A stretch of 64,000 nucleotides of DNA from Candidatus Gastranaerophilales bacterium (GTDB taxonomy: Bacteria > Cyanobacteriota > Vampirovibrionia > Gastranaerophilales > Gastranaerophilaceae): the NCBI GenBank assembly GCA_944326585.1, contig CALVEN010000001.1, positions 310,001 to 374,000 on the forward strand, given 5' to 3'. Below are positions 52,034-60,556 of this stretch, one piece after another; positions within the stretch are counted from its first letter, which is position 1; every line of letters begins with the position of its first letter. The translations under genes and the position numbers were made by a program. The notes beneath the pieces are model-generated. The model was not told the origin of the DNA, did not search any database, and worked only from the letters and a program-made list of their open reading frames with translations.

Positions 52034-52120
52034 TGTATAATAAGCATGCTATTTATATTTCGGCTAGTGTAAATCTTAACAGGGGGAAATGAAAAAAACT
52101 TCCTGTTTTTTTTTTTTGAC
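52034..52120 (+). ncRNA. Candidate small RNA
   Basis: TTGTCT near 52014 and TATAAT at 52034-52039 precede about 75 bases ending in an imperfect hairpin (ACAGG...CCTGT) and twelve T. No ORF longer than eight codons is present. It lies between the helical protein start and trpD, on the opposite strand to both. Low-confidence call. Confidence 0.35.
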
Positions 52121-53137
52121 TTAATGTATTACGGATAAACTATTCTGCAAATTTTCCAATACTGTATAAACTTTACCGCTTTGGATTGCATTTTGTGCCA
52201 TTAGTATGCCGTCTTGTATATTTTGTACAGTTCCGTACAGATAAAGCATTGCACCTGCATTCAGACAAATTATATCGTATCTTGAATCTTTTTGTTTGCC
52301 TTTAAAAATTTCCGTTATGATTCGGGCGTTATCAATCCCTGAGGCGCCTTGAATAGCTTTTAATTCTGCTCTTTTCATGTCAAAATCTTCGGGAACTACG
52401 GTATATTCTTTGATATTTCCGTCTTTTACTTCAAAAATGGTGCTTTCGGAACAAAGGCTTATTTCGTCAATATTTGGATTTTTGCCGTTTACGACAATAG
52501 CGCGTTTGGTACCGAGTTTATTCAGAGCATACGCCATTTTGGCACACATTTCGTTTGATGAAACTCCTAAAAGCTGGGCATCGGGGAATGACGGATTAAT
52601 CATTGGTCCTAAGTAATTAAAAATTGTTTTAATTCCGATTTGCTGCCTTATGGGATTGTTAACTTTTGCAAAGTCATTAAAATACGGCGAATGCACAAAT
52701 GTTATTCCGTTTTTATTAAATTCTTGTAGTGCTTCAGCAGGCGTTTGAACAATTTTTATTCCGAGAGCATGCAAAAAGTCGCTGCTCCCGCAGTGGCTTG
52801 TAATAGAAGAATTCGTCTGTTTTACCACCTTTGCGCCGCATGCATTCGCAACAATTGCAGCGGATGTTGAAACGTTAATTGTTCCTGAAAAATCCGCGCC
52901 TGTCCCGCAGCTGTCAACAACGAATTCATTTGTTATAACACGTCTTGCAAATTTTCGCATGGCATAGGCAAATCCGTAAAATTCATCTTTATTGACACCT
53001 TTTTGCGTAATTCCGGTTAAGAATGCGCCGATTTGTGCATCAGATGCTTCATTATTTGCAATTTTAGACACAATATCATTTATTTCTTCAAATGATAATT
53101 CTTCCTTTGCTAAAATTTTTTTAATATATTCTTTCAT
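52121..53137 (-). CDS. trpD: Anthranilate phosphoribosyltransferase-like protein (TrpD family, divergent)
   Basis: It has 338 residues with an overall TrpD layout. SCGTGADFSGTINVST takes the place of the GTGGD PRPP loop and NIDEISL keeps the Mg-binding Asp-Glu. However, the KHGNR motif reads KQTNS and the region IGIKTIFNYLGP has Lys where Arg binds anthranilate in studied enzymes. No other trp genes are adjacent; zupT is three bases upstream. It may be TrpD with unusual residues or a paralogue with another substrate. Confidence 0.82.
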   Translation of the reverse strand: MKEYIKKILAKEELSFEEINDIVSKIANNEASDAQIGAFLTGITQKGVNKDEFYGFAYAMRKFARRVITNEFVVDSCGTGADFSGTINVSTSAAIVANACGAKVVKQTNSSITSHCGSSDFLHALGIKIVQTPAEALQEFNKNGITFVHSPYFNDFAKVNNPIRQQIGIKTIFNYLGPMINPSFPDAQLLGVSSNEMCAKMAYALNKLGTKRAIVVNGKNPNIDEISLCSESTIFEVKDGNIKEYTVVPEDFDMKRAELKAIQGASGIDNARIITEIFKGKQKDSRYDIICLNAGAMLYLYGTVQNIQDGILMAQNAIQSGKVYTVLENLQNSLSVIH

Positions 53138-53140
53138 AAT

Positions 53141-53938
53141 TTATCCGATTAGAATTAAACTTACCCAGATGAATAAAATTCCCGACACAATTCCTATCAT
53201 TGAAAGGTGCCAGCTTCCGTATTCTTTTGCAAGCGGGAGCAAGGTATCAAAAGATATGTATGTCATAATTCCGGCAACAGCCGCCATTAATGCCCCGACA
53301 AGCGCCTGCGGTAAAAATATTCCGAAAATAAACATTCCGACTAATGCCCCGATTGGTTCTGTTATACCTGATAAAGAAGCATAAAGCATTGCGTAACGTT
53401 TTTTGCCTGTTACCTGATACATGGGAAGCGCAACGGCAATTCCTTCAGGAATATTATGGATTGCGATTGCGAGCGCAACCGAAAGTCCCAATGTTATATT
53501 TTGCGTCGTTGTTAAAAATGTTGCCATGCCTTCCGGAAAATTGTGGACACATATTGCAATTGCCGTAAATATTCCGGCTCTTTTTAACCGGTGTCTGTGC
53601 AGGCTCGGAGCATCGGGATTTAACAGTTCTTCCGTATCAATATGATCAGGAAGAAAATAGTCTATTAAAATCGCCGTAATTATACCGATTATAAAGCCTG
53701 TATAAACTATCCAGTTGTAGTCATTCGGGAAATTTATCCTGAGCATCTCGGCTGATTCCGGTATAATTTCGTTAAACGAAAGAAAAATCATAACACCAGC
53801 TGAAAAACCCAGTCCAATAGAAAGCGCTTTGAGGTTGTTTTTCTTTACAATAAAGGCTATTCCTCCGCCGATTGCAGTTGCAAGTCCGGCAAAAAGTGTC
53901 AATAAAAGGGCTATTCCGTAATTTTCGGGTAAGTTCAT
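53141..53938 (-). CDS. zupT: ZIP-family zinc transporter
   Basis: This metal-uptake protein has 265 residues and eight helices. HNFPEGMATF near 135 and HNIPEGIAVA near 163 are the two metal-binding helices of the ZIP/ZupT family. A His/Asp-rich loop (DHIDTEELLNPDAPSLHRHR) lies between helices 3 and 4. It is probably co-transcribed with the trpD-like gene. The substrate is zinc or other divalent metals by family. Confidence 0.93.
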   Translation of the reverse strand: MNLPENYGIALLLTLFAGLATAIGGGIAFIVKKNNLKALSIGLGFSAGVMIFLSFNEIIPESAEMLRINFPNDYNWIVYTGFIIGIITAILIDYFLPDHIDTEELLNPDAPSLHRHRLKRAGIFTAIAICVHNFPEGMATFLTTTQNITLGLSVALAIAIHNIPEGIAVALPMYQVTGKKRYAMLYASLSGITEPIGALVGMFIFGIFLPQALVGALMAAVAGIMTYISFDTLLPLAKEYGSWHLSMIGIVSGILFIWVSLILIG

Positions 53939-54002
53939 TAAATCTCCTTTGCGTAACTATTTTAACACAAAAGAAAAATTTAAAATGTTTGTTTTGAAAA
54001 AA

Positions 54003-55349
54003 TTAAATATCTACGTTTTTCATCATATCAACAAGAGTATTGATAGTGTTTTCCATAGTAACACTGTCGGATGTCCGCTGCTGTAAAAATGCATTGACCT
54101 GCGGCATCATCTCAATTGCCGTATCAAGTTTCGGGTTTGTACCCGGCTGGTACATACCGACGTCAATAAGATCTTTATTCTCGCGGTACATAGCAAGAAT
54201 TTTTCTCATCTTGCCTGCAGCTTCTTTGTGTTCAGGGGTTGCAATTGATGACATAAGCCTTGAAATACTTCCCAGAACATCAATTGCGGGGTAATGGTTC
54301 ATTTCGGCAACTTTTCTTGAGAGGAAAATGTGACCGTCAACAATACCTCGCACGGTATCTACAATCGGGTCAGAGATGTCATCGCCTTCCATAAGAACCG
54401 TGTATAACGCTGTAATAGAACCTTTTGGGCTGTTCCCTGCGCGTTCAAGAACTTTTTGAAGCCATGAAAAAATTGAAGGCGGATAACCTTTCATAGTAGG
54501 CGGCTCACCTGTCGCGAGACCGACTTCACGGCCTGCCATCGCGCAACGGGTTACGGTATCTGTCATTAAGAACACTTTTTTCCCTTGATCTCTGAAATAT
54601 TCGCAAACTGCAGTTGCGGCAAGCAGAGCTTTTTGACGGATTAGCGGAGGTTTATCGCCTGTTGAGCAGACAAGTACTGATTTTTTCATACCTTCTTCTC
54701 CCAGAGAATCCTCAATAAATTCTTTAACTTCACGGCCGCGTTCTCCGATTAGCGCCATAACGTTTACATCTGCGTCTGAATTTCTTGCAATCATACCTAA
54801 AAGTGTACTTTTACCTACACCGGATCCTGCGAATAGTCCTAAACGCTGACCGCAGCCCATTGTCATGCAGGAATCAATAGCTCTGACGCCCGTTGAAAAA
54901 ATTTCGGTGATAATCGGTCTTTCAAAAGGTCCGGGAGGCGGCCCTTCAATTGAACGCCACTGAGCGCCTGTTGTGTCAAGAGGTCTGCCGTCTAAAGGCT
55001 GTCCCATCGGGTCAATTAAACGTCCGAGCAGAAAATCTCCGACAGGAATTATAATCGGGCGGCCGGATGAGGTTACAAGGCTGCCCTGTCCTATGCCGAC
55101 ACCGTCTAAAAGCAAAAGCAATTGTGCCATTTCACCTTTAAACGCAACTACTTCCGCCGGTTTTTGCTGACCGTCGTTCGTTTCAATATAGCACAGGTCG
55201 CCGATTTTCAGCCCCGGAAGTTTAACTTCTACCGTCAAGCCCAGAAGCTTTGATACGGTGCCTTTGTAGCGGAAAAGTTCGGTTTCCTCAAGCTTTTGGT
55301 GAACTTTTGTTTTTATTTCTTCTAATCTTGATATATCAATTTCTGTCAT
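54003..55349 (-). CDS. fliI: Flagellar/type III secretion ATPase (FliI/SctN family)
   Basis: It has 448 residues. LGLFAGSGVGKSTLLGMIAR is the Walker A typical of FliI/SctN rather than F1 beta; GERGREVKEFIEDSLG, MTDTVTRCAMAGREVGLATGEPPTMKGYPPS and SGRPIIIPVGDFLLGRLIDP also fit. It energises unfolding and export of substrates in flagellar or type III systems. No other fli, flh or sct gene is in the window. TTGTCT, 17 bases, then TATAAT seven bases before ATG 55349, without RBS, suggests a leaderless message. Confidence 0.92.
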   Translation of the reverse strand: MTEIDISRLEEIKTKVHQKLEETELFRYKGTVSKLLGLTVEVKLPGLKIGDLCYIETNDGQQKPAEVVAFKGEMAQLLLLLDGVGIGQGSLVTSSGRPIIIPVGDFLLGRLIDPMGQPLDGRPLDTTGAQWRSIEGPPPGPFERPIITEIFSTGVRAIDSCMTMGCGQRLGLFAGSGVGKSTLLGMIARNSDADVNVMALIGERGREVKEFIEDSLGEEGMKKSVLVCSTGDKPPLIRQKALLAATAVCEYFRDQGKKVFLMTDTVTRCAMAGREVGLATGEPPTMKGYPPSIFSWLQKVLERAGNSPKGSITALYTVLMEGDDISDPIVDTVRGIVDGHIFLSRKVAEMNHYPAIDVLGSISRLMSSIATPEHKEAAGKMRKILAMYRENKDLIDVGMYQPGTNPKLDTAIEMMPQVNAFLQQRTSDSVTMENTINTLVDMMKNVDI

Positions 55350-55387
55350 TAATTTTATTATAATGAAGAATTCAATATCAGACAAGT

Positions 55388-55701
55388 TTTTTACATAAAA
55401 TATGTTATCGGTAACCTTTTGTTCACTTTTTCTTTTTATTGCGATGTAAAAAGAAAAAGTGAACCGAAAAAGAAAAACACGCTATTTATTTGCAATCCTT
55501 TGGATTGCTTAAGCCCTAACGGGCGCACATACGTGCCGTTGCAGTATTTTATCCCTCGCCCCTATGGGGAGAGGGTGTCCGAAGGACAGGAGAGGGGCTA
55601 AAATACTGCAATCTTTACCGCGCCTATAATCACGGCGCGGAGCCGGCACAGCCGGCTTTAACGTGGGTGCTGAAATTTACACCGATAACATATTTTATGT
55701 A
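55388..55701 (-). repeat. Dispersed intergenic repeat, copy D (inverted, short)
   Basis: It is bounded by TTTTTTACATAAAATATGTTA and GATAACATATTTTATGTAA. It has a long hairpin at 55421-55464 near the left end, then GCAATCCTTTGGATTGC, GCCCTAACGGGCGCACATAC, the GGGGAGAGGG palindrome and a CGCGCC stem: the same modules as copies A-C in reverse order. It fills most of the 499-base gap between fliI and rpsP, which otherwise holds only the rpsP upstream region. Confidence 0.82.
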
Positions 55702-55848
55702 ATTTTGTAACATCGTGCTTGATTATTGAATAGGTTTGTGGTTATATATACTTGGAAAAAGCGATTCCTCTTAGCTTTATTCCAGGAATGTGACAAGCGG
55801 CGGTTGCGTTCTGACCAGTGTTAACAATAATAAGAAGGAAAAAATTAA

Positions 55849-56289
55849 ATGCTAAAAATCAGACTTAAAAGATTGGGCGCTAAGAAAAACCCCACATACA
55901 GAATTATCGTTATTAATTCAACAACAAAACGCGAAGGTAAACCGATTCAAGAACTCGGTCACTACAATCCGAAAACTAAAGTTATGCAGTTAGATAAAGC
56001 ATCTGCTGAAAGCTGGATTAAAAAAGGCGCTCAGCCGACTGAAACCGTTGCTTACCTTATTAAAAACTGCAACGCTGACGGTACATTGAATTATAAAAAG
56101 AAAGAAACCGTAAAACTTTCTAAAAAAGCTCAGGCAAAAGCTGCTGCAGAGGCAGAAGCTAAAGCTCAAGCCGAAGCTGAAGCTAAAGCGGCTAAAGAAG
56201 CAGAAGAAGCCGCAGCAAAAGAAGCTGCAGAAGCGCCTGTGGAAGCTCCTGCGGAAGAAGCTCCCGCTGCTGAAACTACAGAAGCATAA
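55849..56289 (+). CDS. rpsP: Ribosomal protein bS16 with Ala/Glu/Lys-rich tail
   Basis: This small-subunit protein has 146 residues. The first 85 (MLKIRLKRLGAKKNPTYRII...HYNPKTKVMQLD...) are standard bS16. The last 60 residues are a low-complexity Ala/Glu/Lys extension (KAAAEAEAKAQAEAEAKA and on), probably a flexible helix. AGAAGGA precedes the ATG. No trmD or rimM follows, unlike in many bacteria. Confidence 0.96.
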   Translation: MLKIRLKRLGAKKNPTYRIIVINSTTKREGKPIQELGHYNPKTKVMQLDKASAESWIKKGAQPTETVAYLIKNCNADGTLNYKKKETVKLSKKAQAKAAAEAEAKAQAEAEAKAAKEAEEAAAKEAAEAPVEAPAEEAPAAETTEA

Positions 56290-56305
56290 TTACGAAAACT
56301 TTAAT

Positions 56306-56340
56306 AAAAACAGACAGCCTTTATCGGCTGTCTGTTTTTA
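56306..56340 (+). terminator. Terminator of rpsP
   Basis: AACAGACAGCC and GGCTGTCTGTT pair around TTTATC, followed by a T run. Confidence 0.92.
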
Positions 56341-56353
56341 TTCTAAAAATGTT

Positions 56354-56680
56354 TTAAAACTTTTTTGTAATGGATTTTATTATTGCGTTTGCAAAATCCA
56401 TAATGTTGAATTCTTGGATGTCTTTAGGAGATTTTAGTATTTTTTTTATATCATTCGCTAATGCCATTTGTCCTTCCGGTTTTAATAAGCCTGATTTTGT
56501 AAAGGTATCATTAGGATAGATTTTGTTTGCGACATGGTATGGTCTTACAGGGCCATACAAATTTAATTTTCCTGTTATAAGATTAGCAGTTTTTTTTGAT
56601 TTTACCATTGCAAAATTGAATGCGCGAGCAATATCTTTTGTTGTTGCGTCGATGAGTTTAATTTCACTGAGTCTTGCCAT
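56354..56680 (-). CDS. Small basic protein, unknown
   Basis: This 108-residue, Lys-rich, soluble protein has no recognised motif; segments DATTKDIARAFNFAMVKSKK and DIQEFNIMDFANAIIKSITK are probably helical. AAGGAGG precedes the ATG. It lies nine bases downstream of the response regulator gene and is likely its operon partner. Confidence 0.65.
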   Translation of the reverse strand: MARLSEIKLIDATTKDIARAFNFAMVKSKKTANLITGKLNLYGPVRPYHVANKIYPNDTFTKSGLLKPEGQMALANDIKKILKSPKDIQEFNIMDFANAIIKSITKKF

Positions 56681-56689
56681 TTTACCTCC

Positions 56690-57385
56690 TTATAAAACCA
56701 GTTTATAGCCTCCGCCATAAATGGTTTCTATGTACTTTTTACCATCTGAAATTTTGTCTAATTTAGCTCTCAAATGTCTTATGTGTACGCGGATAGTTTC
56801 AATATCATCATCAGGTGAATAGCCCCATATGTCTTTTAACAGCTGGGCTGAAGAAACCATATTGCCATGGTTTTGGAATAATAAATTGAATATATCAAAT
56901 TCAATCGGGGTTAATTTTGCTGTTTTGTCTTTAATTTTTACGGAATAAGTTTCCGGAAGGAGCGTAATATCTCCCAGTGTAAGTAATTCTCTTGTGGATG
57001 CTGATTCGGGAATCTGGTGAGAACGCTTTAAAAGCGCACGAATTCTTACCTGTAATTCTTCCATTTCAAAAGGTTTTACAAGATAATCATCAACACCTAT
57101 ATTAAAGCCGTTCACTTTGTCATTGAGCTGTGAAAGTGCAGTGAGCATGATTATCGGAATATTTTTTGTGGAATCATTTTTGCGAATTCTTTGTGCAACC
57201 GTAAATCCGTCAACCTCAGGCATCATAACATCCAGCACAACAACGGATGGCAGCTCTTGTTTGCATAATGCAAAACCGGTTGTCCCGTCAAATGCCTGAA
57301 GAACTTTGTATCCCGCAAGTTCCAGATTGACTTTTATAAGTTCGTTTATCGCTGAATCGTCATCTACTACCAGTATTTTATTCAT
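56690..57385 (-). CDS. OmpR-family response regulator (RpaA/RpaB-like)
   Basis: It has 231 residues. The receiver domain has DDD at 8-10, phospho-acceptor D52 in VVVLDVMMP and VKPF near 103; the winged-helix domain follows with TPIEFDIFNLLFQNHG and TIRVHIRHLRAKLDK, ending TIYGGGYKLVL. The last segment and overall layout recall cyanobacterial RpaA/RpaB, but assignment to either is inference. No histidine kinase is nearby. Confidence 0.92.
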   Translation of the reverse strand: MNKILVVDDDSAINELIKVNLELAGYKVLQAFDGTTGFALCKQELPSVVVLDVMMPEVDGFTVAQRIRKNDSTKNIPIIMLTALSQLNDKVNGFNIGVDDYLVKPFEMEELQVRIRALLKRSHQIPESASTRELLTLGDITLLPETYSVKIKDKTAKLTPIEFDIFNLLFQNHGNMVSSAQLLKDIWGYSPDDDIETIRVHIRHLRAKLDKISDGKKYIETIYGGGYKLVL

Positions 57386-57610
57386 AAATTAATTTTATAA
57401 CAAAAGTTAATTTTTTACTGTTACAAGGTTAATAATTCTTAACAAAAATAGTGCACCTGAACAGTACAATATTTGTGAATTTCGGGTATATTTTTTTGTA
57501 TGAAAAAATAAATTTTCAAAAAAAAAGTGTAAATTTTACAAATTTACGAATTTTTATTGTAATATGTTATAGCGACGTTAGAAATATACATTTATAAGGA
57601 GGCACATGAA

Positions 57611-58066
57611 TTGGCAATAACTTCACCTTTTACAGCATTCAATGACAGCGGAATTGAAGAAATCCACTTGGGACAACATGTTTTAGCAGAATTTTTTGAA
57701 TGTGATCCGAACATTCTTAACAGTTTAGATAAAGTAGAAAAATATATGGTGGATGCCGCCCTTGAATGTGGTGCAACTATTGTCCAAAAATGTTTCCATA
57801 TGTTTAATCCCTACGGAGTATCAGGTGTGGTAATTATATCAGAAAGTCATCTGGCAATTCATACATGGCCTGAATTGGGCTATGCCGCGGTTGATTTGTT
57901 TACTTGCGGCGACAAATGCGATCCGAAAGTTTCTTATGAATTTTTGAAAAAAATGTTTAATTCTAAAAAAGCAACGTTTACGGAATTAAAAAGAGGAATT
58001 ATCGACCGCGAGACTATGAAAGTTGCTGAAAAACCTTTTGAAATTATGCAGCAATTGGAAAATTAG
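57611..58066 (+). CDS. speD: S-adenosylmethionine decarboxylase proenzyme
   Basis: It makes decarboxylated SAM, the aminopropyl donor for spermidine. It has 151 residues, prokaryotic single-chain type. ESHLAIHTWPE contains the serine that becomes the pyruvoyl group after self-cleavage; FTCGDKCDP follows. The TTG start is supported by AAGGAGG eight bases upstream; the ATG five bases earlier is out of frame. No spermidine synthase gene is nearby. Confidence 0.95.
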   Translation: MAITSPFTAFNDSGIEEIHLGQHVLAEFFECDPNILNSLDKVEKYMVDAALECGATIVQKCFHMFNPYGVSGVVIISESHLAIHTWPELGYAAVDLFTCGDKCDPKVSYEFLKKMFNSKKATFTELKRGIIDRETMKVAEKPFEIMQQLEN

Positions 58067-58086
58067 GTCTAAAAAATAAATATAAA

Positions 58087-58112
58087 AGAGCCGGCTTTTG
58101 TCCGGCTTTTTT
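58087..58112 (+). terminator. Terminator of speD
   Basis: AGAGCCGG and CCGGCTTT pair around a short loop, ending in six T. Confidence 0.88.
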
Positions 58113-58187
58113 AATTTATGTAAAAATAATTTAAACATGTCATGACAAATTAAATATGTTATTCTATTATCAACATGCGGAGGTTGA

Positions 58188-58661
58188 ATGCTGGAAAACA
58201 TTCTTGACAAAAAATCGAATTTTGACTTAACTTCAAAAAGTACGTTTTCAAATGAATCCGACATATTCACGTCACGTTCGTATGCTGCGCTTCTTGCTCG
58301 TAATACTATTCCGTATTTTCACAGAAAACTCGCCGATAATTATGTGATTATTAAAAAAGTTTTCAAGTTTCAAGCTGTTATGAGCAGAATTTCAAATGTT
58401 GAAAAAGCATTGTTGAAAAAATATGACTTTAATACTCTTGAATTCACTACAATGAAACAGATGTATGAAGAATTAGCATTATTACAAAAATGGTCTTGTG
58501 ACCAGAAATTGAAGGATGACGCGGAAAAAATATTGGAAATTCGGGTAAAAGAGTTGAAATTTTTGGATGCAAGCCGTTATGCAAGTATTTCTAATGAGAT
58601 TTATAACGGTTACCTTGCACTTGAACATTATCTGCAGGAAATTAGTCGTTTTCCGAACTAG
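58188..58661 (+). CDS. Helical protein, unknown
   Basis: It has 157 residues, mostly alpha-helical, with no signal peptide or membrane segment. GGAGG lies five bases before the ATG. No family is recognised. It precedes the membrane metalloprotease gene by 17 bases and may be co-transcribed. Confidence 0.68.
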   Translation: MLENILDKKSNFDLTSKSTFSNESDIFTSRSYAALLARNTIPYFHRKLADNYVIIKKVFKFQAVMSRISNVEKALLKKYDFNTLEFTTMKQMYEELALLQKWSCDQKLKDDAEKILEIRVKELKFLDASRYASISNEIYNGYLALEHYLQEISRFPN

Positions 58662-58678
58662 CAAATTATATTTTTAGG

Positions 58679-59566
58679 ATGTTTTATATTAATATCATGG
58701 ATAAACAAGATTTAAATAATTTGTCGTTGGGCATTGCAGCAGGTTATACTGCAAAGATTGCGTCTGCAACTGCTTTAGGTAAAGCCCGCGTGGCTATAAA
58801 TAAAAAATGTACGGAAAATGTCTGGAAATTCGCGCCATTATTTACACAATCTTTAATTGATGACGTCTTTGAAAAGTCAGGACTTAAAGAAAAAGGTATA
58901 TCTATTGTTCATATGGATAAAGATAATAAAAATACCGTGCTGCATGATATGTTCTGCAGAAGGGATTCCGATTCAAAAATAGGGCAGGCCGGTAATTATT
59001 TTAAACGTTTGAGAAACAGGAAAAGAAATAAAAATTTTCAAAAAAGTATGTCATATGTTGCAGAGGGGTATAATTCCTGTTTTATCTATAAAAAGTCCGC
59101 AATTTTAATCAATGCAAAAAAATTGGGTGTCGTTGTATTCCATGAGATGGGGCATGCTCTGAATCGCAATAAACCTTTAAGAAAACTTTTGGTTAAATAT
59201 AAAACGCCGGTATTACAAATCTGCCCACCGTTAATTTTGGCTGTTGGGTTAGCAAAAAATAAAAAGGATAAATCAGAAGCTCCCAAAAATATTCTTGATA
59301 AAACAACGGACTTTGTAAAAAATAATGCCGGTGAATTGTCTGCATTATGTTATGTTCCCACCATTACCGAGGAAGCAATCGCGAGTATTAATGCAATAAA
59401 GGTTGCAAAAGGTGTTCTTGATAAGACCAGGCTTAAAAAAATGTGTAAATATAATGCTTTTGCATTTTCAACATATTTAGCGGGTGCTGCTTTGTCAGGC
59501 TTGACAACAGCAGGAGCGGTTTATATTCGTGATAAAATTGCTCAGCCGAAATCTGCAAAAGTTTAA
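58679..59566 (+). CDS. Membrane-associated zinc metalloprotease-like protein
   Basis: It has 295 residues. VVFHEMGHALN provides the HExxH zinc site (H155, E156, H159) and a glutamate near 231 (ITEEAIASINAIK) is a plausible third ligand. Hydrophobic segments lie near 180-195 and 262-280 (FSTYLAGAALSGLTTAGAVY). The N-terminus is Ala-rich. ATG 58697 is an alternative start. The substrate is unknown. Its stop overlaps era by four bases. Confidence 0.7.
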   Translation: MFYINIMDKQDLNNLSLGIAAGYTAKIASATALGKARVAINKKCTENVWKFAPLFTQSLIDDVFEKSGLKEKGISIVHMDKDNKNTVLHDMFCRRDSDSKIGQAGNYFKRLRNRKRNKNFQKSMSYVAEGYNSCFIYKKSAILINAKKLGVVVFHEMGHALNRNKPLRKLLVKYKTPVLQICPPLILAVGLAKNKKDKSEAPKNILDKTTDFVKNNAGELSALCYVPTITEEAIASINAIKVAKGVLDKTRLKKMCKYNAFAFSTYLAGAALSGLTTAGAVYIRDKIAQPKSAKV

Positions 59567-60450
59567 GCCTGTTCGTAGCCAAAATTTTTGAGTGCGGATT
59601 GTTTTTTTCGCCAGTCTTTTTCGACTTTGACATTTAATTCAAGGTAAACTTTTTTTTCGGTTATTTTTTCAAGTTCAAGTCTTGCTTCCGTACCGATTTT
59701 TTTGAGCATGGAGCCGCCTTTGCCGATTAAAATTCCTTTCTGGCTTTTTGTTTCGCAAAAAATTGCGGCATAAATTTTATCAATATCTTCCGTCTCATAA
59801 TAATTTTCAATTTTAACCGCAACAGAATGCGGAATTTCATCAGATGTATTCAGAAGAATTTTTTCACGTATAATTTCTTCCGCGACATCGCGCATTGTTT
59901 CTTCGGTTACAATATCTTCAGGATACAGAGGAGCACCCTCGGGCAGTTTTTTGAAAATATTTTTTATTAAGGTATCGATATTTCGTCCGGTTTTTGCGGA
60001 AATTCTGACGATAGGAATATTTTTGTTAAATAAAGTTTTATAGGAAAGCAAATTTTCTTCAATTTTTGACGGGTTTTTAACTTTGTCAACTTTGTTCATC
60101 ACAATTAAAATAGGAATATCTGTTTGCAAAAGATTTTGGGCAATCCATTTGTCGCCCTTGCCTGCAGGCTCGGAACCGTCTACGAGAAACAGAATTAAAT
60201 CAGCGTCGGGGATTGAAATTTTGGCTTCATCCAGCAAAAATTCGCCGAGTTTGTTAAGCGGCTTGTGAACTCCCGGGGTGTCCACAAAAACAATTTGTCC
60301 TTCGTCTGTTGTTAAAATCCCTTTGATTCGTTTTCTCGTAGTTTGCGCTTTGTCAGTTGTAATAACAATTTTTTGTCCGAGAATTTTGTTCAAAAGGGTT
60401 GATTTGCCGACATTCGGGCGTCCTATTATACTTGTAAATCCGCTTTTCAT
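59563..60450 (-). CDS. era: GTPase Era
   Basis: This essential GTPase binds 16S rRNA in small-subunit assembly. It has 295 residues. TSIIGRPNVGKSTLLN (G1), DTPGVHKP (G3) and MNKVDKV (G4) are followed by a KH domain with ILIGKGGSMLKKIG. The length is normal. No rnc or recO is adjacent. Confidence 0.97.
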   Translation of the reverse strand: MKSGFTSIIGRPNVGKSTLLNKILGQKIVITTDKAQTTRKRIKGILTTDEGQIVFVDTPGVHKPLNKLGEFLLDEAKISIPDADLILFLVDGSEPAGKGDKWIAQNLLQTDIPILIVMNKVDKVKNPSKIEENLLSYKTLFNKNIPIVRISAKTGRNIDTLIKNIFKKLPEGAPLYPEDIVTEETMRDVAEEIIREKILLNTSDEIPHSVAVKIENYYETEDIDKIYAAIFCETKSQKGILIGKGGSMLKKIGTEARLELEKITEKKVYLELNVKVEKDWRKKQSALKNFGYEQA

Positions 60451-60556
60451 AAAAAAATTATATCATAAAAGGTATCAAATTATTAAGAAACTAGCAAATT
60501 TTTTCTTCCTGCTGTATTATAATATTATTGGTGTAGTGTAACTTAACGGAAACGTG

